The notes: generated from the sequence alone by a model not told the origin. DNA of 64,000 bases from Carallia brachiata (GCA_021464245.1 JADCRB010000068.1:2786797-2850796); one strand, 5' to 3'. Numbered from the stretch's first letter, positions 1 through 13,782 are shown. Numbers and translations: made by a program.

Positions 1-103
1 TCTCCCCAAGTACCATGTATGGTACGTTCAAGTAATTCAGTTGTTGCAATCATTCAACTGATGCCTTTGCCGAGTGTCTGTTCAGTCTGCACATAAAAAC
101 CTG

Positions 104-177
104 CGATAGGGTACCAACTTGGTCACTGATTGTTGTGGAATCGCAGGTACCAACTTGGCCACTGGTTGTTGTGGTGG
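104..177. repeat. Two-copy 37-bp direct repeat
   Basis: Two adjacent copies share the core gtaccaacttgg followed by cactg and ttgttgtgg. They differ at a few positions. No function is suggested. Confidence 0.6.
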
Positions 178-3100
178 TCCAATTTGCCGCGGTTTTTGTA
201 TGGTGCTGCTGTGCTCGACAACTGTATCTGACCAAACGGTACGCTAATAACCAACCAGCCTTGTGCTTTTCCCTTGGTGGGTTTTCCACAAGCACAAGTG
301 AACGGTGAACTCTGAGGAATTCACATGTTGATCTTCCGATTTCCAGTACCACTTGGTCACTACCATCTCTTGTTCCTGGGTAAATACAAAAATTAATTAC
401 TTATTAGTTTTGAGTGCTGACATTGATATCAACGGATTGTAAAAAAAAAATTGATATTTTTTTATTATATAAAAATAAATACAATGTTACTAAAATAAAA
501 TTTAAGCATATAAAAGTTAATTTTTATATAGTAATATAATGATACAAATTTTTTTGCAAAAAAAGCAAAAACTCATCCGGTAAAATAGTTTGGCCAATCG
601 AAACCGTCCAAATCAAGAACAATTTTTTTAGTTAAATGTCTTAACTGATTTTTAATCAAACTAGACCAAATCCACAGTTAATTCATTGGTTTTTTCAATC
701 GGACTATTAATTCGGTCCAATTTCAAAAATTATAATATCGACGAGAGAAGGTAATTTGAAAGGTTTAAATGGATTTTAACTACATTGGAATTATCGATTA
801 GTTTTTTTTAATACAAAAAAAAAATCATCCCGAGCGGTCATCAGATTTGTGAGTCGAAACTAATTTTTAAATTTACGTATCGTTCAACTTTCTCCATAGG
901 GAGGACCACTACCGAACACTATTAAGCTTGGAATCCCTCTAAACTTAACTACGGTATTAATAAGTTTTAAATTTATATATTATACTCATACTAGATATCC
1001 CTAATTGCAGAAAAATGATAATACAGGAATTTAAACTCGAATTTAGATCACCACTAAATTGTGATTTTAGTGATAAATTTTAATTAGTTTAAGTTTAGTT
1101 TCACACAATTATTGAACTGATATTTTAAAAAAATGTGGGGCACGAAGATGCTATGGAATATTACGCATGGGCACCATGTCGAGGGACCACTGCAGTCACT
1201 GACATTGTGATGCGTTACTGCGTTAGGCATCCAGCAAAGTGGTAAGTCTACAAATCCATTGGATATATACATGACTGCAGACTTTGCACGGGTTCCTTTT
1301 AGCTGCTTGCTTGATTGCTTTGACACGGACACAGTTTCTTCGAGTCATGACTTTTCAAAAGTTCTGATTATGTGTACGATTTCTACGTAGACCCCTTATG
1401 GAGTCTTCTTGGCGATTGATAAACAAACTTGAATTTCAAACTACGTACTGAATGAAAATGAGAGGGTAGTTGCGAAACAAGGGAGAAATTAATGATTAAC
1501 GTTGTAGTTCTAGTTTAGTTCATTAATTTCTGAAGAATTATGAGCACGTTAAATGTAGCTTTTAATTAAAAAGTTTCACATTTAGGAAGTAGGAACTGAT
1601 GGATTAGAATGGAAGTGTCAGTGACTCAGTGGCCACTGGTGGTCAAGAGCCAGGGTGGCTTTGGGGCTTGCATTAAAACCACCTATGCAAGTTGCATTGT
1701 ACCAACTTAAGACTTCATATGGCCATTGGCCCGTTTGATAATTTCTCAACTCTGGCTGGCCCCTGAGGACCACCCCTGCATGTGTTTCAGATTTGCAGAG
1801 AAGACCAGGGCGCACCATTTCGATTTTGCTGGCTTGATATGGCCTGGGACAGTGATTTTATTGCCAATGGGTAGTTAAGCACAGTCAATTTATTTCTCTC
1901 ACTCGAATGCCAGACTGGAGAACCTGTGTCTTCCAGTGGATGTGTCATGGGTCCGCAGATCAACCGGACTCCATTTTCTTCCCATTTATTGGCTCACGGT
2001 GCCAGCTGGATCCGACCCGTTTTGCACATTAGGTCAAAATGGCCAACTAGGCAATTACTCAGCTGTTATGTATGATAGCATTGCCTCTCGCTAACGTATA
2101 TACTATGTTTTACGTTTAATTTCTTTTAAGCGGGCGGTGTTAAGTGTACTTAGACCGGCACCCTAAACAGTTCCTCAAGAGTTATTTTTTATTATTATTT
2201 TTTTACAAAAGTAAAATTTAGATAGAAATAAGTCTTATTTTTAAATTTAAAGTGTAGAATTTAAATAATTATAGTTAAAAAAATTGATAGCATATTTCTC
2301 AAACTCTTTTTGATGCTCGAAACTTGGCAAATTTTTCCTTTAAAACTTTGTATTTGGCGACAGATTTAACCAATTGGACAGCATTAGTTTAATAATTAAT
2401 GGCCTACTAGTGAAGTAAATTTGACTTTTATAGTGTATTTGAATTATGAGATTTTTGTGAGAAAAAAATTATGAAAAAATAAATTATGAAAAAGAAAAGT
2501 TATAAAAAATAATAAGAAAGTAAAATTTTTTATTTGTATTATATGACAAAATTATGAAAAAAAATATAAAGATAAAATTATAAAAATATTTTTAAAATAA
2601 TTAAATAATAAATTAAAATTAAAAAGATAATATTGAGATTATTTTAATCGTTACATATTTTTCTTTTCAAAAGTAGCTGCTGGCACTTCTCTTTTTACTA
2701 ATGATTATGCTTTTCCAATCAAAATCGCAAGTAACCAAACAACGGATTTTGCATCAATTCATCAAAATTCTTTTACTTTCTTTTCTAACAATAAATCCAA
2801 ACATATGGTTAATCCGCGTGACGGAGTAAAACTGAAATCATTTAGGTCAAATTCGGTAACATTAATATCGAAAAATTTTCAAACTTATTACCACAGTAAA
2901 TTCTCAATTTCTAGTGAGGTCGAATGAGTCAAGGAAACCCTCGTTTTACAATTAAAGGGTTCCAACCTTTCAATTTCACTAGTCAAGTAGCATTGGCTCT
3001 ACTACCTTATCAAAGCTCTACCCCACGTCTCCCGGATTGAAGGATGTTATTATTTTCCTTTCAATTTATATTCTAATTCTAGTTTCGTGTTATCGATGAT

Positions 3101-3261
3101 CATCGAACCAGGCCAACTGATTGTTAGAATTGTTGTCGTGAAACATGCTGAAAGAATTTTTTTGTTTTTTTCAGTGGACTGAAAAATTGTTAGTTGCCTT
3201 TGCGAATGTGATTTTGCAGAAGTTGGTTGGTGTGTGTATGCGGTTTCTTTAGAGCACCAGT

Positions 3262-3443
3262 ACATTTTTTAATTTTAGTGTCTTGATTGAAATTAAAATT
3301 AATAATTTTAAAATAAAATTGATAATTTTTAAAATATAAAAATAACAGCTGTTAATTTTTATTTTAAAAATTATTTATCTTATTTTAAATTTATCATTTT
3401 AATTTCAATTAAAATTCAATTATAACATGAAAATTCAGCACAC
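3262..3443. mobile_element. Hairpin MITE, same family as 27007-27199
   Basis: The interval folds on itself: left-arm AT-rich blocks such as ttgaaattaaaattaat recur inverted in the right arm. The centre (cagctgttaatttttatttt) and the right end (aaaattcagcaca) match the better preserved copy at 27007-27199. The left terminus is degenerate, so the boundary is approximate, and I see no clear target-site duplication. Confidence 0.5.
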
Positions 3444-4365
3444 AAATATTTTTTTGTTTCAAACTTCGCAACGAGAAATAAATCAAACATCCCAACCACC
3501 TGTTCTGTAATTTTTTTTTATTCCCTCTTTTTGTCTATCTTAGACTTAAGGTGCAAGTGGGTCAAGAGATCTAATAGAAAGAGTAACCCGAAACACCAGT
3601 CATTACGGCTCATACTTGAAATATAAAATACATATAAGAAAATCTAAACCTTAAAATAAACCATTCTTTTCATGTAAGACTTCTTATGAGAATTTATTTT
3701 TCACAAAACTCTACTCTACATAAAGATGAAATTTAAATATTAATCTCAGGTTTATGAGTACTAAATTGAGTAACTTTATCACCCGTATCGGTGCCAAGGA
3801 GCAGGAGCTGATTTTCAATAATTTGATGTATCAAAATCGACAGCAATACTATTGACTGTGTTTAGACCACGCTCATGGGTTAGACACCATAAAATAGCCT
3901 TGGCAATAAAAAATGCGTGATGCGTGACTATATTTTACATAATTAAGTAACAAGAAATACTTTTACAGATATCATGTTTTATAATTATTAACACACTGTC
4001 GTATTTTTGAACTTAAAGTATCGAGCTTAATCATAATTCGAGCCAATCAACAAATATACAAGCGTAAAGTGGAATGATATAATTAGATTATATATTATGG
4101 GTGTTTTTAACGTGTACTTAAAATTTTAGGAAATCTTCAGTTAGGTAAATCTTTATCCTGTTACAGGCTCTTCATTCAGGTCATTACTCAATTTACAACA
4201 GAAAATTTTTCTTTGTACCAGAAAAAAAAGATGAAAATTATTCTCAAAGTAAATTTTGGTCTCAAATTGATTGTACAAAACAGTAAACTTACAGGTTACC
4301 TGTGGAATTTATTCCAGGAATAACCAATCAAAAAAAAAAAAACTATCTGATTCAGAGTATTTTTT

Positions 4366-7300
4366 TTAGCCATAAGCAGTGCTGCGGAACCTTTTAATGG
4401 TGCAAACTTTGAGAATTCTCAAGAGGACTTGATCGCTGGTGCATCTAGGTGTCTTGAATTGGCTCAATGCTGCCCCATTGCCAATGAAATAATCCAATAT
4501 CTTCTTAAAAGTGCCTTTCTCCACAATGCAAAGCTCAAGGGGCCCAATTGAATTGGCCTTCCTTGACACCACATAGCCATGGTCCACAAATGATGCATCC
4601 ATTTCTCTGCAACATTCACCGAGGACCCCCTCCTCCACTTCTCCTTTGATTTCCCAGTAAATTATGTAGTGGCCGGGCTGGTTCGCCACGTCCGCGTGGC
4701 TCGTAAAATCGACCACCTCTGCTCTAGCCTTGCTCAGTAGCTCAGACCCCCTCTCCACCACGAATTGAAGGTCTTTCTCTGTGTTCTTGTCAATGTTCAC
4801 TGTCAATATTAGCTTTCTCCTGCATATATAGTTCAGCTTAGGTGTCCCTTTGTGAAATCCGGCCACCTCCACCACGTCACCTAGTCTGTATCTATAAAGT
4901 CCTGAGATGCAACGGATGCAATGAATAGAAAAAATTTAATTGCAAGACACTTAAAAAAACATAGTTAAAAGGGTGTTATAATATAACAATAATAATCTGA
5001 TCGTTGTACTAAAATTTAAAATTAGATTCACAATTTTTTTTTGTGTGATGTATATAAAAATTGAGTTTTATATATTTCTTAATATTTTTTTTAGTTTGGG
5101 ATAGTCTAACATTCAATTTAATGAATTTACTAATTTAGATCGATCTGAACAAGATTCTAAAAAATAAAAAAAATCTTTCAACAAATATTTAATATGACTA
5201 CATTTTTATAAATTCAAATCTAAAATTTTTAATTAAATAGTAAAAACCTATGTCATTAATACCATAGCTACTGATATTATATACCTCTTAGATGTTACTT
5301 TCACAGCTAAATTATAGGACCCCTCGGCACTTGCTGGAATTAGTAACAAAAAAAAAAAGTACGACACTGGTCCACAGACTCCACACCAATAAATCAATCA
5401 ATCCATGGTGAACTTGATTTTCGCTAGCGAGTTGTGGACAGTTCACATCCATGTCATCAAATCGACGGTTGGATTTAGACATGCAATGCTATGATTCAAG
5501 GAGTAATTGAATATGCCTTGACAACGTGTCCATTTTCTTGACACTCCTATCCAGTCTTAACAATCAAATTAGAGAATCCCATTTGGGACTTTTTGAAACC
5601 AACGATCTATCACCAATTATTATTCCCTCCCCTTCTTTTTAGTTCTTATTAAAATTATCAGAACTAGATTGGTCATTAAATCAAAAATATTAGTGAATCA
5701 AAATTCAACCGGTTCAACCAGTCGAACCAGTTTTTATTTATATATATATTTATAAAAATAATTTTTAAAAAATAATACTTATACATGATTATTAAATATT
5801 ACTTTTTTTATTTTTAAGGATTAAATTGAAAGTTTTAATAAATTTAGGACTAAATTGAAAGTTTTGATAAATTTAAGACTAAATTAAAAATTTTAATTAA
5901 ATTTAAAGCTCAAATTATAATTTAAATAAACATTGTGATCAAATTATAATTTATAAAATTTTTTATACCGGTTTGAACCGGGTCTGATTTTTAATCGATT
6001 TTCACCGATTTTGACCGATTTTTGACCGGTTCAAACCGGTTTTGACCAATCCGAGTTAAAGGGTAACTGTAGCTATAAACCGGTCCGGACCTTTGACCGG
6101 TCACCGGTTGAACAGGTCGGACCGGCCGGTCTGGGCCGGTTTTAACAATATTAGTTCCTATAGACTAATAATTGACTATTGTACTTTGATAATGAAAAAA
6201 AAAAATCTTATTTGACTTAATATTTTTTTAATATAATTTATTTATAATTTTATATTATAGATAAATAAGATCTAATTGAAATAAAAATACGAAAAAATAA
6301 ATTTTTATGATATTACATTAGTGAGTTATATTTATAAAAATAAAAATAATAAGTAAAAAAAAAAAAAAGGGCATTTTTGCTACAAGTGTATAAAGATAAA
6401 AACAAAGTAATTTGAATTGCAAAAGACCAGAAGAATTTTAATTTCCTAACTTACCAGTAAAAGTTGTGAGGATAACTTCGTACTCCTGTCCAACTTCCAC
6501 CTTCGAGAGTGGCACTGGCTCATCTTCTATGAAGTCATCAATGGCTGAAGTACTACTGCCATCATGCTTCTGTCTATGCAGTGGCATGAATTCAAAATAG
6601 GAAAAAGCTGGTATTACTGCAAAAGTAACATTCTCTGGAGGCAAAGAAGGGTCCACATTAACCCCAATCCAACTCTCTGTGGATCCATAGTCTGCACTAA
6701 CTAGAGGCAATCCCCCAGCATAATGCCTCAGTTTTTTCAAGTAATGAAGCATTGACCCTGTCATTATAGAGTACAGATACTTGGAATTTGGCCACAGCTT
6801 GGGCACCAGACCAAGCCAGTCTTGATTTTCAAGGTCCTTGCAGCTTTCTTCTATTCTGGAAGCCAAGCAAGGACTTGGAGAGATGATTTCCAGTACTGCT
6901 TTCCTCATTTCTGGCAAGGTGATCCTTGGACTCAGAGTACCTGTTCTAATGTCATTGCATATGTCTTTCCATAGCTCTTCAAGCGCTGTAAGGGCTTGCA
7001 CTATGCTATAAGCAAAGGTGGAGGCTATGAACTCTACATCATCACAGAAAAAGAGACCAAGGAGAAGATGGCAATATGTGGATTGCTTGTAATCCCCACC
7101 AGAAATTACTTCCTGTGGGCTGCAAGTGAATGAATTTGTCCTTTCCTGCTTCATCTTGAACTCCTCACTTGCAAAATAGTGGGTTGTTGCTGTTCCTGCT
7201 GCTAAGCCCCCTTCAGTTTTGAACTGTTTGCTGCTGTATATGAACTCAAGTATTTTCCCTCCTTCCCTTGTTGGATAAACCCTGATGAGAGTTTTTGATT

Positions 7301-8341
7301 AATTCAAAGATAGAAAATTTATAGCCAATAAACATGCCCATGTGAAAGTATGAAACAATTTGGTACCTTGATCTGTAGGCTGCTGACAATGTAAGAATCT
7401 TAAGAGTAGTCTGGGAACTGTGGCGAGTGAAAGGAACATACTTCTGCTTGCCTTCCGTAGTTCCAGAGCTACAAGACAGTACAAAAAACATCATGAGAAT
7501 CATGAAAATCAAACAGAAAAAAAAATGTTCAAGTTCCACATTTTGGAAACTGGAAACTGAAAACAGGAGTTTTTGCGTGTTAGATGTCCTTCAAAGTTTC
7601 GAATCAACCTATTTTAGGCACACCCCTAAACAATGTTATCTTGCATAGTATTTTGTAACTGTTAGTCCTGATGTAGCCTAAGAGGGGGACGTATCAAAAC
7701 ATAATGTCATGATTATTAATCTTAAAATGACTATAATAACCTATCCTATCTACCTACTATCTTGAGGTACCCAGAGGATAATAAATTAAGGAGAAGAAAA
7801 AAAAAGAGCCTCCAGCTTAGACAGTAGAAATATTACGAAATTCATATTCTGTATTCTGATTCATTTGCAATTTTGACATTATATTCCAAACTGGTACAGC
7901 CCATGTGGCGGAATAGTAATTTAAGTCCAAACATTTGGTTTTAAAAAAAAAAGGTTAAAAAAACCAAAATGGAATAATGGAAATTGGCACCAAAGCAAGT
8001 CTCATGCACCTTAAAGAGAGAGTTGTTATGGGTTGTTGAGTGAGTAAAGGAGCTGTATCCCCATCTGCAATTCTCCGAATATAAGGCAACAAGTCTGAGT
8101 GGGAGGCAAGTGGCACCAGGGAGGTGTAGAGAGATTCCAATGCACGTGCATCCATGTCTTGGACATTGAGGTCCCCCAAAAATTGTCTGAGATATTCGAC
8201 TCCCCAGTTGAGCTCAAGAATCCGGCGAAGTGTCTCCGTCTGGACGTCGGCAGCCTTCTCCGATATGTCCTCAAACCAACGGATAACGTCGCATTCATGG
8301 CCTGTATTGCCATTAACGTTATTTCTCGCAGCCAATTCCAT
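4366..8341 (-). CDS. GH3.10: GH3 acyl-acid amido synthetase, GH3.10/DFL2 type
   Basis: GH3 enzymes adenylate a hormone acid with ATP and then conjugate it to an amino acid in the cytosol. GH3.10 (DFL2) is a jasmonate-related group associated with red-light growth. Four exons read cleanly on the minus strand: 8341-8010, 7468-7367, 7281-6455 and 4901-4366, all with GT-AG borders, giving 598 residues, normal for the family. The nucleotide-binding motif SSGTTEGKQKYVPF lies at about residues 111-124 (its serine is split by intron 1), YGSTESWIGVN at about 343, and LYRYRLGDVVEV opens exon 4 at about 422. Residue-level similarity to remembered Arabidopsis DFL2 is high along the whole length, for example NSFTCSPQEVISGG and DFTSHADV. 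Intron 3 (1.55 kb) contains a transposable element. The protein shows no frameshift. The gene is certain; the exact acid substrate is inferred from the subgroup. Confidence 0.95.
5649..6150. mobile_element. CCGGTT-armed non-autonomous TIR element in GH3.10 intron 3
   Basis: The element has ends rich in ACCGGTT/AACCGG words around an AT-rich core and no coding capacity. It is flanked by near-identical 10-bp sequences, ttagttctta (5639-5648) and ttagttccta (6151-6160), as expected for a Mutator-like insertion. The left terminus carries aattatcagaac, also seen at the ends of the element at 55248-56042. The TIRs are imperfect, so the superfamily is inferred. Confidence 0.7.
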
Positions 8342-8462
8342 TGGGGATGGGGGAGGTATGGTGTGGTGATAGTATCATATATAAGTGCTGCCAAATGCCA
8401 ATGCAATATAATGTTGATAGTGGGTGGGGGTCACTCTGTAGCTTAGCTCTCTATCTATGCTT

Positions 8463-8469
8463 CTTTATA
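8463..8469 (-). promoter_or_regulatory. Candidate TATA box of GH3.10
   Basis: The minus strand reads gatataaag about 120 bp upstream of the start codon, which would place the transcription start near 8435 and give a leader of about 95 nt. A second TATA-like word (cttatatatg, 8376-8385) lies too close to the ATG to be the likelier choice. Confidence 0.4.
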
Positions 8470-11400
8470 TCCACAAGGAGCCCACATATGAAACATCATT
8501 CTCTTGGTCATGGTTATTTATTTTGTGGTTTGTCCCTAGTGGAAAAAGCTCAAAAGATTCCCAAAGAAATCACATTACACAACCCCTCCGTTGAAGCTCC
8601 ATCCGAGAATTGTACGATTCTATGTAGACCACAAGATCTGGTGTTATCCATTTAAGAGAGGAAGAGGGGGAAGGAACATGGACAATGTGCCGCGGGACCA
8701 ATAATCCAAGTAGACAGCTTGGCAATCAAATGATCAATGAGCCTCCATCTCAAGCCAAATTCCTCCCGTGGATTTTGTAAAATTTTCAGACTCAACTTTT
8801 GTTTCAGCCTAAATTGCCAAGGGATTCAAACTTACCATTTCTGAATTCATATGATGTTATATTTCCTTCTTCAAATTTTCCGCTCACTATATATATTTAG
8901 AATGGAAGCACTTAAGCGGAAAAAATGTGATTGAAAGAACCCAATTCATCATTAGAAACCCCAATAATTTTATAGTTTCTGTCCTACAACCTTCCTTCTC
9001 ACGGGGAAATTCTGATCTATTTAAGTTCAAAGTGGTCAGACCCAAAGAGGGCATGGTAGTTCCCACTCCAACATCGTCTGTCAATTCATCTTTTGTTCTT
9101 GCTTTAATCTGTCCCAGCTATAATGCCAATGCCTGGTCGTTTTTCCACTCTGCATTGCAAGTGCCACCTCCTATCAGGCCTCTCAAATGCAAACCTGATC
9201 AGACATAATCGTAGTATTGTCACTTTCTCCTCGTGTTATCAGAAAATTCTGTTGAGCATCAAACTTAACTAGTTAGGTCCCTCGATTTTTAATGAAATTC
9301 AACGACCATTTATCTGTTCCCCCTTTACCGAGCATTTGAGTGTAAGACTGACAATTTGTGTGGGAGTGGCCTGGTCTAACAATTTTACTTGTTGAGTTTT
9401 GAGCCTCAAATTCAACAATGATAGGATTGGACTAATGGGGTCTTAGTATTTATAGATATCGAACTGTTTTTTGATTAGTACATGCATTAACATGCTTGTC
9501 AGGCACCCCCAGCCAGACAATGTCCCAAGAAGGCTTTCTCAACAAACGGCCCATTCATCAGAACATTGACATCTTGTAGTACTGAAATCAAGTTACTGGG
9601 AGTGAGTGGGAGACGTAAAGTTAAAACCTTCTAAGATCCATTAGTCGCTTCAAATCATCTATTAATGTCTTCTTTTTGGCCAACAACTTACGTGAAACAA
9701 GACTTGTCCCTACGGAAAGAAAAATGGACCCTTTGTCAGCAATTCTATCCCCCACATCCATTAGTTCATTAACATGTATCACGCAGAGATCAAAATTCCA
9801 CTTTTTTTAGATCCTGAGGCCCACTCGAAATCATGGGTCACGGTCGCTTACCAATGCCAACCGTCCAAATCTGACAAAATATCTAGATATTTGCTTGCTC
9901 GACAAATCCATATGCATAATCTGGAAAAAATTTTCAATGATGTTCGTTGAGGTATCCAAATCCCAGTAATAAAGCATCGATCCACCTCCTGGACATAATT
10001 TAAATGGTCGAGGACCAGAAGTGGTCAATTACAAATCCTTTGAAAGAAAGAAATAAACAAACACAACATGCATCTGTACTCAGTGTCACATAATGCAGAT
10101 GCTAAAGGATTTTGTTTTGTCCCTTGCAAGTGGAGTTTCAATGTCTTTTCCATTGACACTGTTTTTTTTTTTCCTTCTCAAAAAAGAGGGGAAAAAAACA
10201 TATGATAACTGTGTTATATTTGAAACTAGAATATGCTGAATGACCCACCTATTTTTGGCATTTTTCCCATCGCTCAATTCTAACTGCTGTCCACTCATTC
10301 ATGTATCACTCATAAGTGGGAAAAATGAAGCAAGACGCAGAAGATGCGATTAAAAGACTGTGCGGTCCGGAAAGCTTGATAGAGAGATGCACTCAGGCCG
10401 GTCCCGAGAATCTGTCAATCATCTGTAGGACCCTAATATTGGTGTTGAAAGAGAAAAATAATGCAATTGGGAAATGGGAATTGATTGCAGATTGCAACCC
10501 ATGGACAAAAGACAGCAACAGAGGAACTACGAGTGGGTATCCGGCACTTGTTTGGACGGTACCATTCCAAGCAATTGACAACCTGAGCAGCAACATCTGA
10601 TATCAAAGCATTCATAAAACGAGCCCCAAAAAAAAAAAAAAAAAAATCATTTGTCTGAGTGGATCCTAGTGAATTTTCTGAAATCTGCTATTTAGCTTTT
10701 CACTGTTTGTGGGGGGCCCTCCCTTCTGTTGTGTCCATCCAACTGCAAGCCGAGGTGGGGCATGGGAATCGGATTATTCCATGTTCATGAAGAACTGGCT
10801 TAGGAACCTAGCATTACTTGACAGCATTTCAGAACAAAATCAGCAAAAACTTTGTGTGACACCTTGTGTAAATGGTTGCTCCCAGATGTGCTTGGCTTGG
10901 AACAAACCAAAATTCTTTACCAGATAAGTTGACAGAGTCAGTGTATATCGTTGATTTGTGAAGTTAAGTAGTTTCCATATCAACCAATTTACATGGTAAA
11001 TAAATGTTTGCTAAACATATATAATAATTTTTCGAGGAAAACCACGGAAAAAAGGCACTTCTTAGTGACGGCTTGACGTCAAAATCTCATGAACTCAGAT
11101 TATATGATATAACAATGTATTGCGATTTCTGTTTATTCAATTTGTATGTTGATTAACAGACACGGTATAGACTAGAAATTGTTACAGTATCTGGCTTAAA
11201 TGAGAGGGTAGAAATTTGCTAGCCCAAAATATGATTAAGAAAAAAAGTGACGAAACCCCCCTCTACCCTACCCCAAACAATAAACTCAATGACTTGTTTT
11301 AAAGCAGAAAAAGGGGTGTGGATCGTACCTCTGTATCAGGTACACCAAGCAATTTGATAAGAACTTGTCACTCTCTGAGATGAAATGGATGTGCCGAATG

Positions 11401-11570
11401 CAATGGTCAGAACTGACCACATTTGGATGCCAGTGATGCACAAGCATCTTCATAAATTGAATTATATCTGGTAGAGAAGCAAACTCAGAGTGTCGATAGA
11501 GGTTCTGTGAGTTCACACTGTAAAGGTGTCTGGTTCTATTAAAAACAATTGAGTTAGAGGCAAAGTAGAA
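8470..11570. other. GH3.10 upstream region and intergenic DNA
   Basis: No gene is recognisable. An open frame at 10316-10600 (+) has no domain I know and is followed by a run of about 20 A at 10628, so it may be a decayed retroposed fragment, although I could not find a target-site duplication. The segment is otherwise of mixed composition, without tandem repeats or TIR pairs that I could support. Confidence 0.5.
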
Positions 11571-11733
11571 GGGTGAGTCTTAATGTAACGGTAAAATTAT
11601 CTATTGTGACTTGTGAGCAGAGGTCACAGATTTAGGAAAACATCCTCTTTGTGAAAATAAGGGCAAGAATGTGTACATGTAACCATTTCTTGGATCCTAC
11701 AATGTGGGAGCCTTACACACTGGGATGCCCTTT
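11571..11733 (+). mobile_element. Degenerate Au-like SINE
   Basis: The order of blocks fits the Au SINE family of plants: an A-box-like start (taatgtaacggtaaaat), a decayed B box (ggtcacagattt), then a 3' half with gtgtacatgtaacc and tgggagccttacacactggg, the counterpart of the conserved GGGAGC...GCACTGGG...GCCC region. It sits just beyond the stop codon of the PPR gene, probably in its 3' flank. Many substitutions suggest an old insertion, and TSDs are not obvious. Confidence 0.7.
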
Positions 11734-11788
11734 CTAGAGCCCGAGACGAAGTAGCTCATATTTAAGCGCCAAACTTTGGGCTTAATAA

Positions 11789-13782
11789 TCAATTTTCAAA
11801 CAGTGTGCGAAACTTCACTCGCCTCCTAATGCCACCCATTCTATCATAGCCTATACCTATCTTGCTATGCATCAACTTCAAAGCCAGATCTGCATTGCCT
11901 GCTTTCCTCAAGGCATTCAACAGAAGGGTGCGGATCCGTCCTGGTATTTCTCTTCCCCTATCCACAATCCCATCAGCCAATTTACAAGCTTCCTTGACGC
12001 GGCCAGCTTTGCACAGTACATTAAGCATATCTTCAAAGGCTGTCTCAGGAATGACTCCCATTGGGGCTAGCTCATCCAAAACCTTACATGCTCTGGCTAC
12101 CTTGCCTGATAGACAAAGCCCAGTTGATAGGGCCCTAAAAGCAGCTGCAGTTGGTGTGATGCCCTTATCAATCATCATGTCCCACAGCTTTATTGCCTCT
12201 TCATTCTTATGTTCTCTGAACAATGCGCTTATGAGTATTGTGTACGTGTAGACTGTCTGATCACAGCCTTCGTCTTCCATTCTCTGAAACAGAGCTAATG
12301 CGTCATTTATCTTACCACACTTAGCATGGGCATCAATAAGGGCATTATAGCAATAAGAATCTGGTGGGCATCCTTGGTTTACCATATCTTCAAAAAGTTT
12401 TTCAGCTTCATCCACTCTTCCAGCCTTGCCTAGACCATCAATAAGACTGCAATAAAATGTAGCATTAACCAAGACTCCGCTACTTCTACAAAAATGAAAA
12501 TACTCCATAGCCTCATCTAGTCTCCCACTCTTGCACAAACAATTAACAATGACCCCATAAGTTACCTCGTCTGGTTGGAGGCCTTCCTTCTGCATCCTTT
12601 CAAAGAGCAACATTGCCTCTCCCATGTTGCCACATTTTGCATTCGCATCTATCAAGTTGTATATAATGCGACATTTGGTTTACATCCCTTTACAATCATA
12701 GTCTCAAAAACAGCATAGCCTTCCACACATTTCCCATCTTTACAAAGCCCTCCGATCACCAAAGTATAGGCGTGAGCAGGGATTTCCAGCCCCTTCTCTT
12801 CCATTTCATGATAAAGGCTCAAACACAAATCAAAAGACCCCTCTGCATAACATGCCTGAATCAAAGTCATATATGTAATCTTGTCCGGCTCCACACCCCG
12901 TAACTCCATATCTCTAAATTTCTCAATGGCTTTTTGCGTTTTCCCCACCTTACAATACCCTTTGATCATAGTATTATACGAAACAATATCCGGTCCAATT
13001 TTTCCACTCTCCATAACATCAAAAACACGCTCGGCAGATTCTATGAACGTGCAATTAACCAAGCCATTAATCAGAAAATTATAAGTAAACAAACTCGGCT
13101 CAATCCCATTTTCCTTCATGCTACGCCACACCCACAATAACTCCTCCACCATCCCCAAACTTCCGAAGCTCTTAACCAAAGAATTCGCCGCGGAAACAGT
13201 CATTAAAAGCCCCATTCCTCTCAACTTACCAAACACAAACTTAACACCATCCAAATCACCATTAAAAGCCAAAACATCAATCAAAGAAACATAACATTCA
13301 AGATTGTGAGTGTACTTCTTTTGCTTACCAGCCCAAGCAAAGAACTTTAAGGCCACGTCAGGTTTTCTCTGCAGCTCCAATGATTTCAGGACAAAAGATA
13401 CAAAATTTGGGGACAGCTTGATCAAGAACTTGTGGCAAAAGGAGTCGAGATTAGATTCCATGGTTGAAGACCCATCTAAGAGATTAAGAATCTGAGGGAC
13501 CCACGGAGAGGGTTGGAGGTTTTGGTGGGTTTTTGAGGCTACATCGGAGAGATCAATCAGGGGGTCTATCCATTCTGGAGGAGGAATAGAGTGAGGACGG
13601 TTGGCCGTGAAAACCCACCTGGAATTTTGAGTGGAACTGAATATAGGGCCCAGTTCTGGGGGAGACCCACCATGGTTGTACGGAAGAGGAGGTGGCAGCG
13701 TGCGGAGAGTTGCGGGCGACGGACGGAAGGCCGCAGCAGGGCTCTTCTCATTAGAGCTTTCTCGGCGCTGAGACTGAGGCAT
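11789..13782 (-). CDS. P-class PPR protein, At1g03560-like, with one-base frameshift
   Basis: Pentatricopeptide repeat proteins bind organellar RNA. This one resembles Arabidopsis At1g03560, predicted mitochondrial. It is intronless, with a serine/arginine/proline-rich N-terminus suited to a transit peptide, then a conserved leader (KFLIKLSPNFVSFVLKS) and consecutive 35-residue P-type repeats such as PDIVSYNTMIKGYCKVGKTQ and QTVYTYTILISALF. The first frame (13782-12652) stops after NVALYTT. The second frame resumes at about 12655 with LIDANAKCGN, exactly where the homologue continues (NVAIYT-LIDGYAKSG). One missing T in the run at 12654-12655 explains the break. Joined, the protein would be about 664 residues, the family's normal length. 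Both halves are well conserved, so a sequence error is likelier than a decayed gene, but a real truncation cannot be excluded. Confidence 0.88.

Larger units (their letters stand above)
1..4365. other. Left intergenic spacer
   Basis: No coding exon can be supported on either strand. The only ordered structures are a short direct repeat at about 104-177 (two copies, roughly 37 bp, sharing gtaccaacttgg and ttgttgtgg) and a hairpin MITE at about 3262-3443. Open frames such as that at 50-352 on the minus strand have no recognisable domain and overlap the tandem repeat. The remainder is AT-rich DNA, with a mixed-composition stretch at 1600-2100 that I cannot assign. Confidence 0.55.

Noticed and set aside
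4366..4875. GH3 exon 4 frame as a separate gene
   Set aside because: It is in phase with exon 3 across a GT-AG intron and continues the GH3 protein.
10316..10600. Open frame of 94 residues before a poly(A) run
   Set aside because: Composition is gene-like but no family is recognised and no TSD was found around the A run.
11862..12251. Open frame of 129 residues on the plus strand
   Set aside because: Antisense shadow of the PPR repeats, without a known domain.
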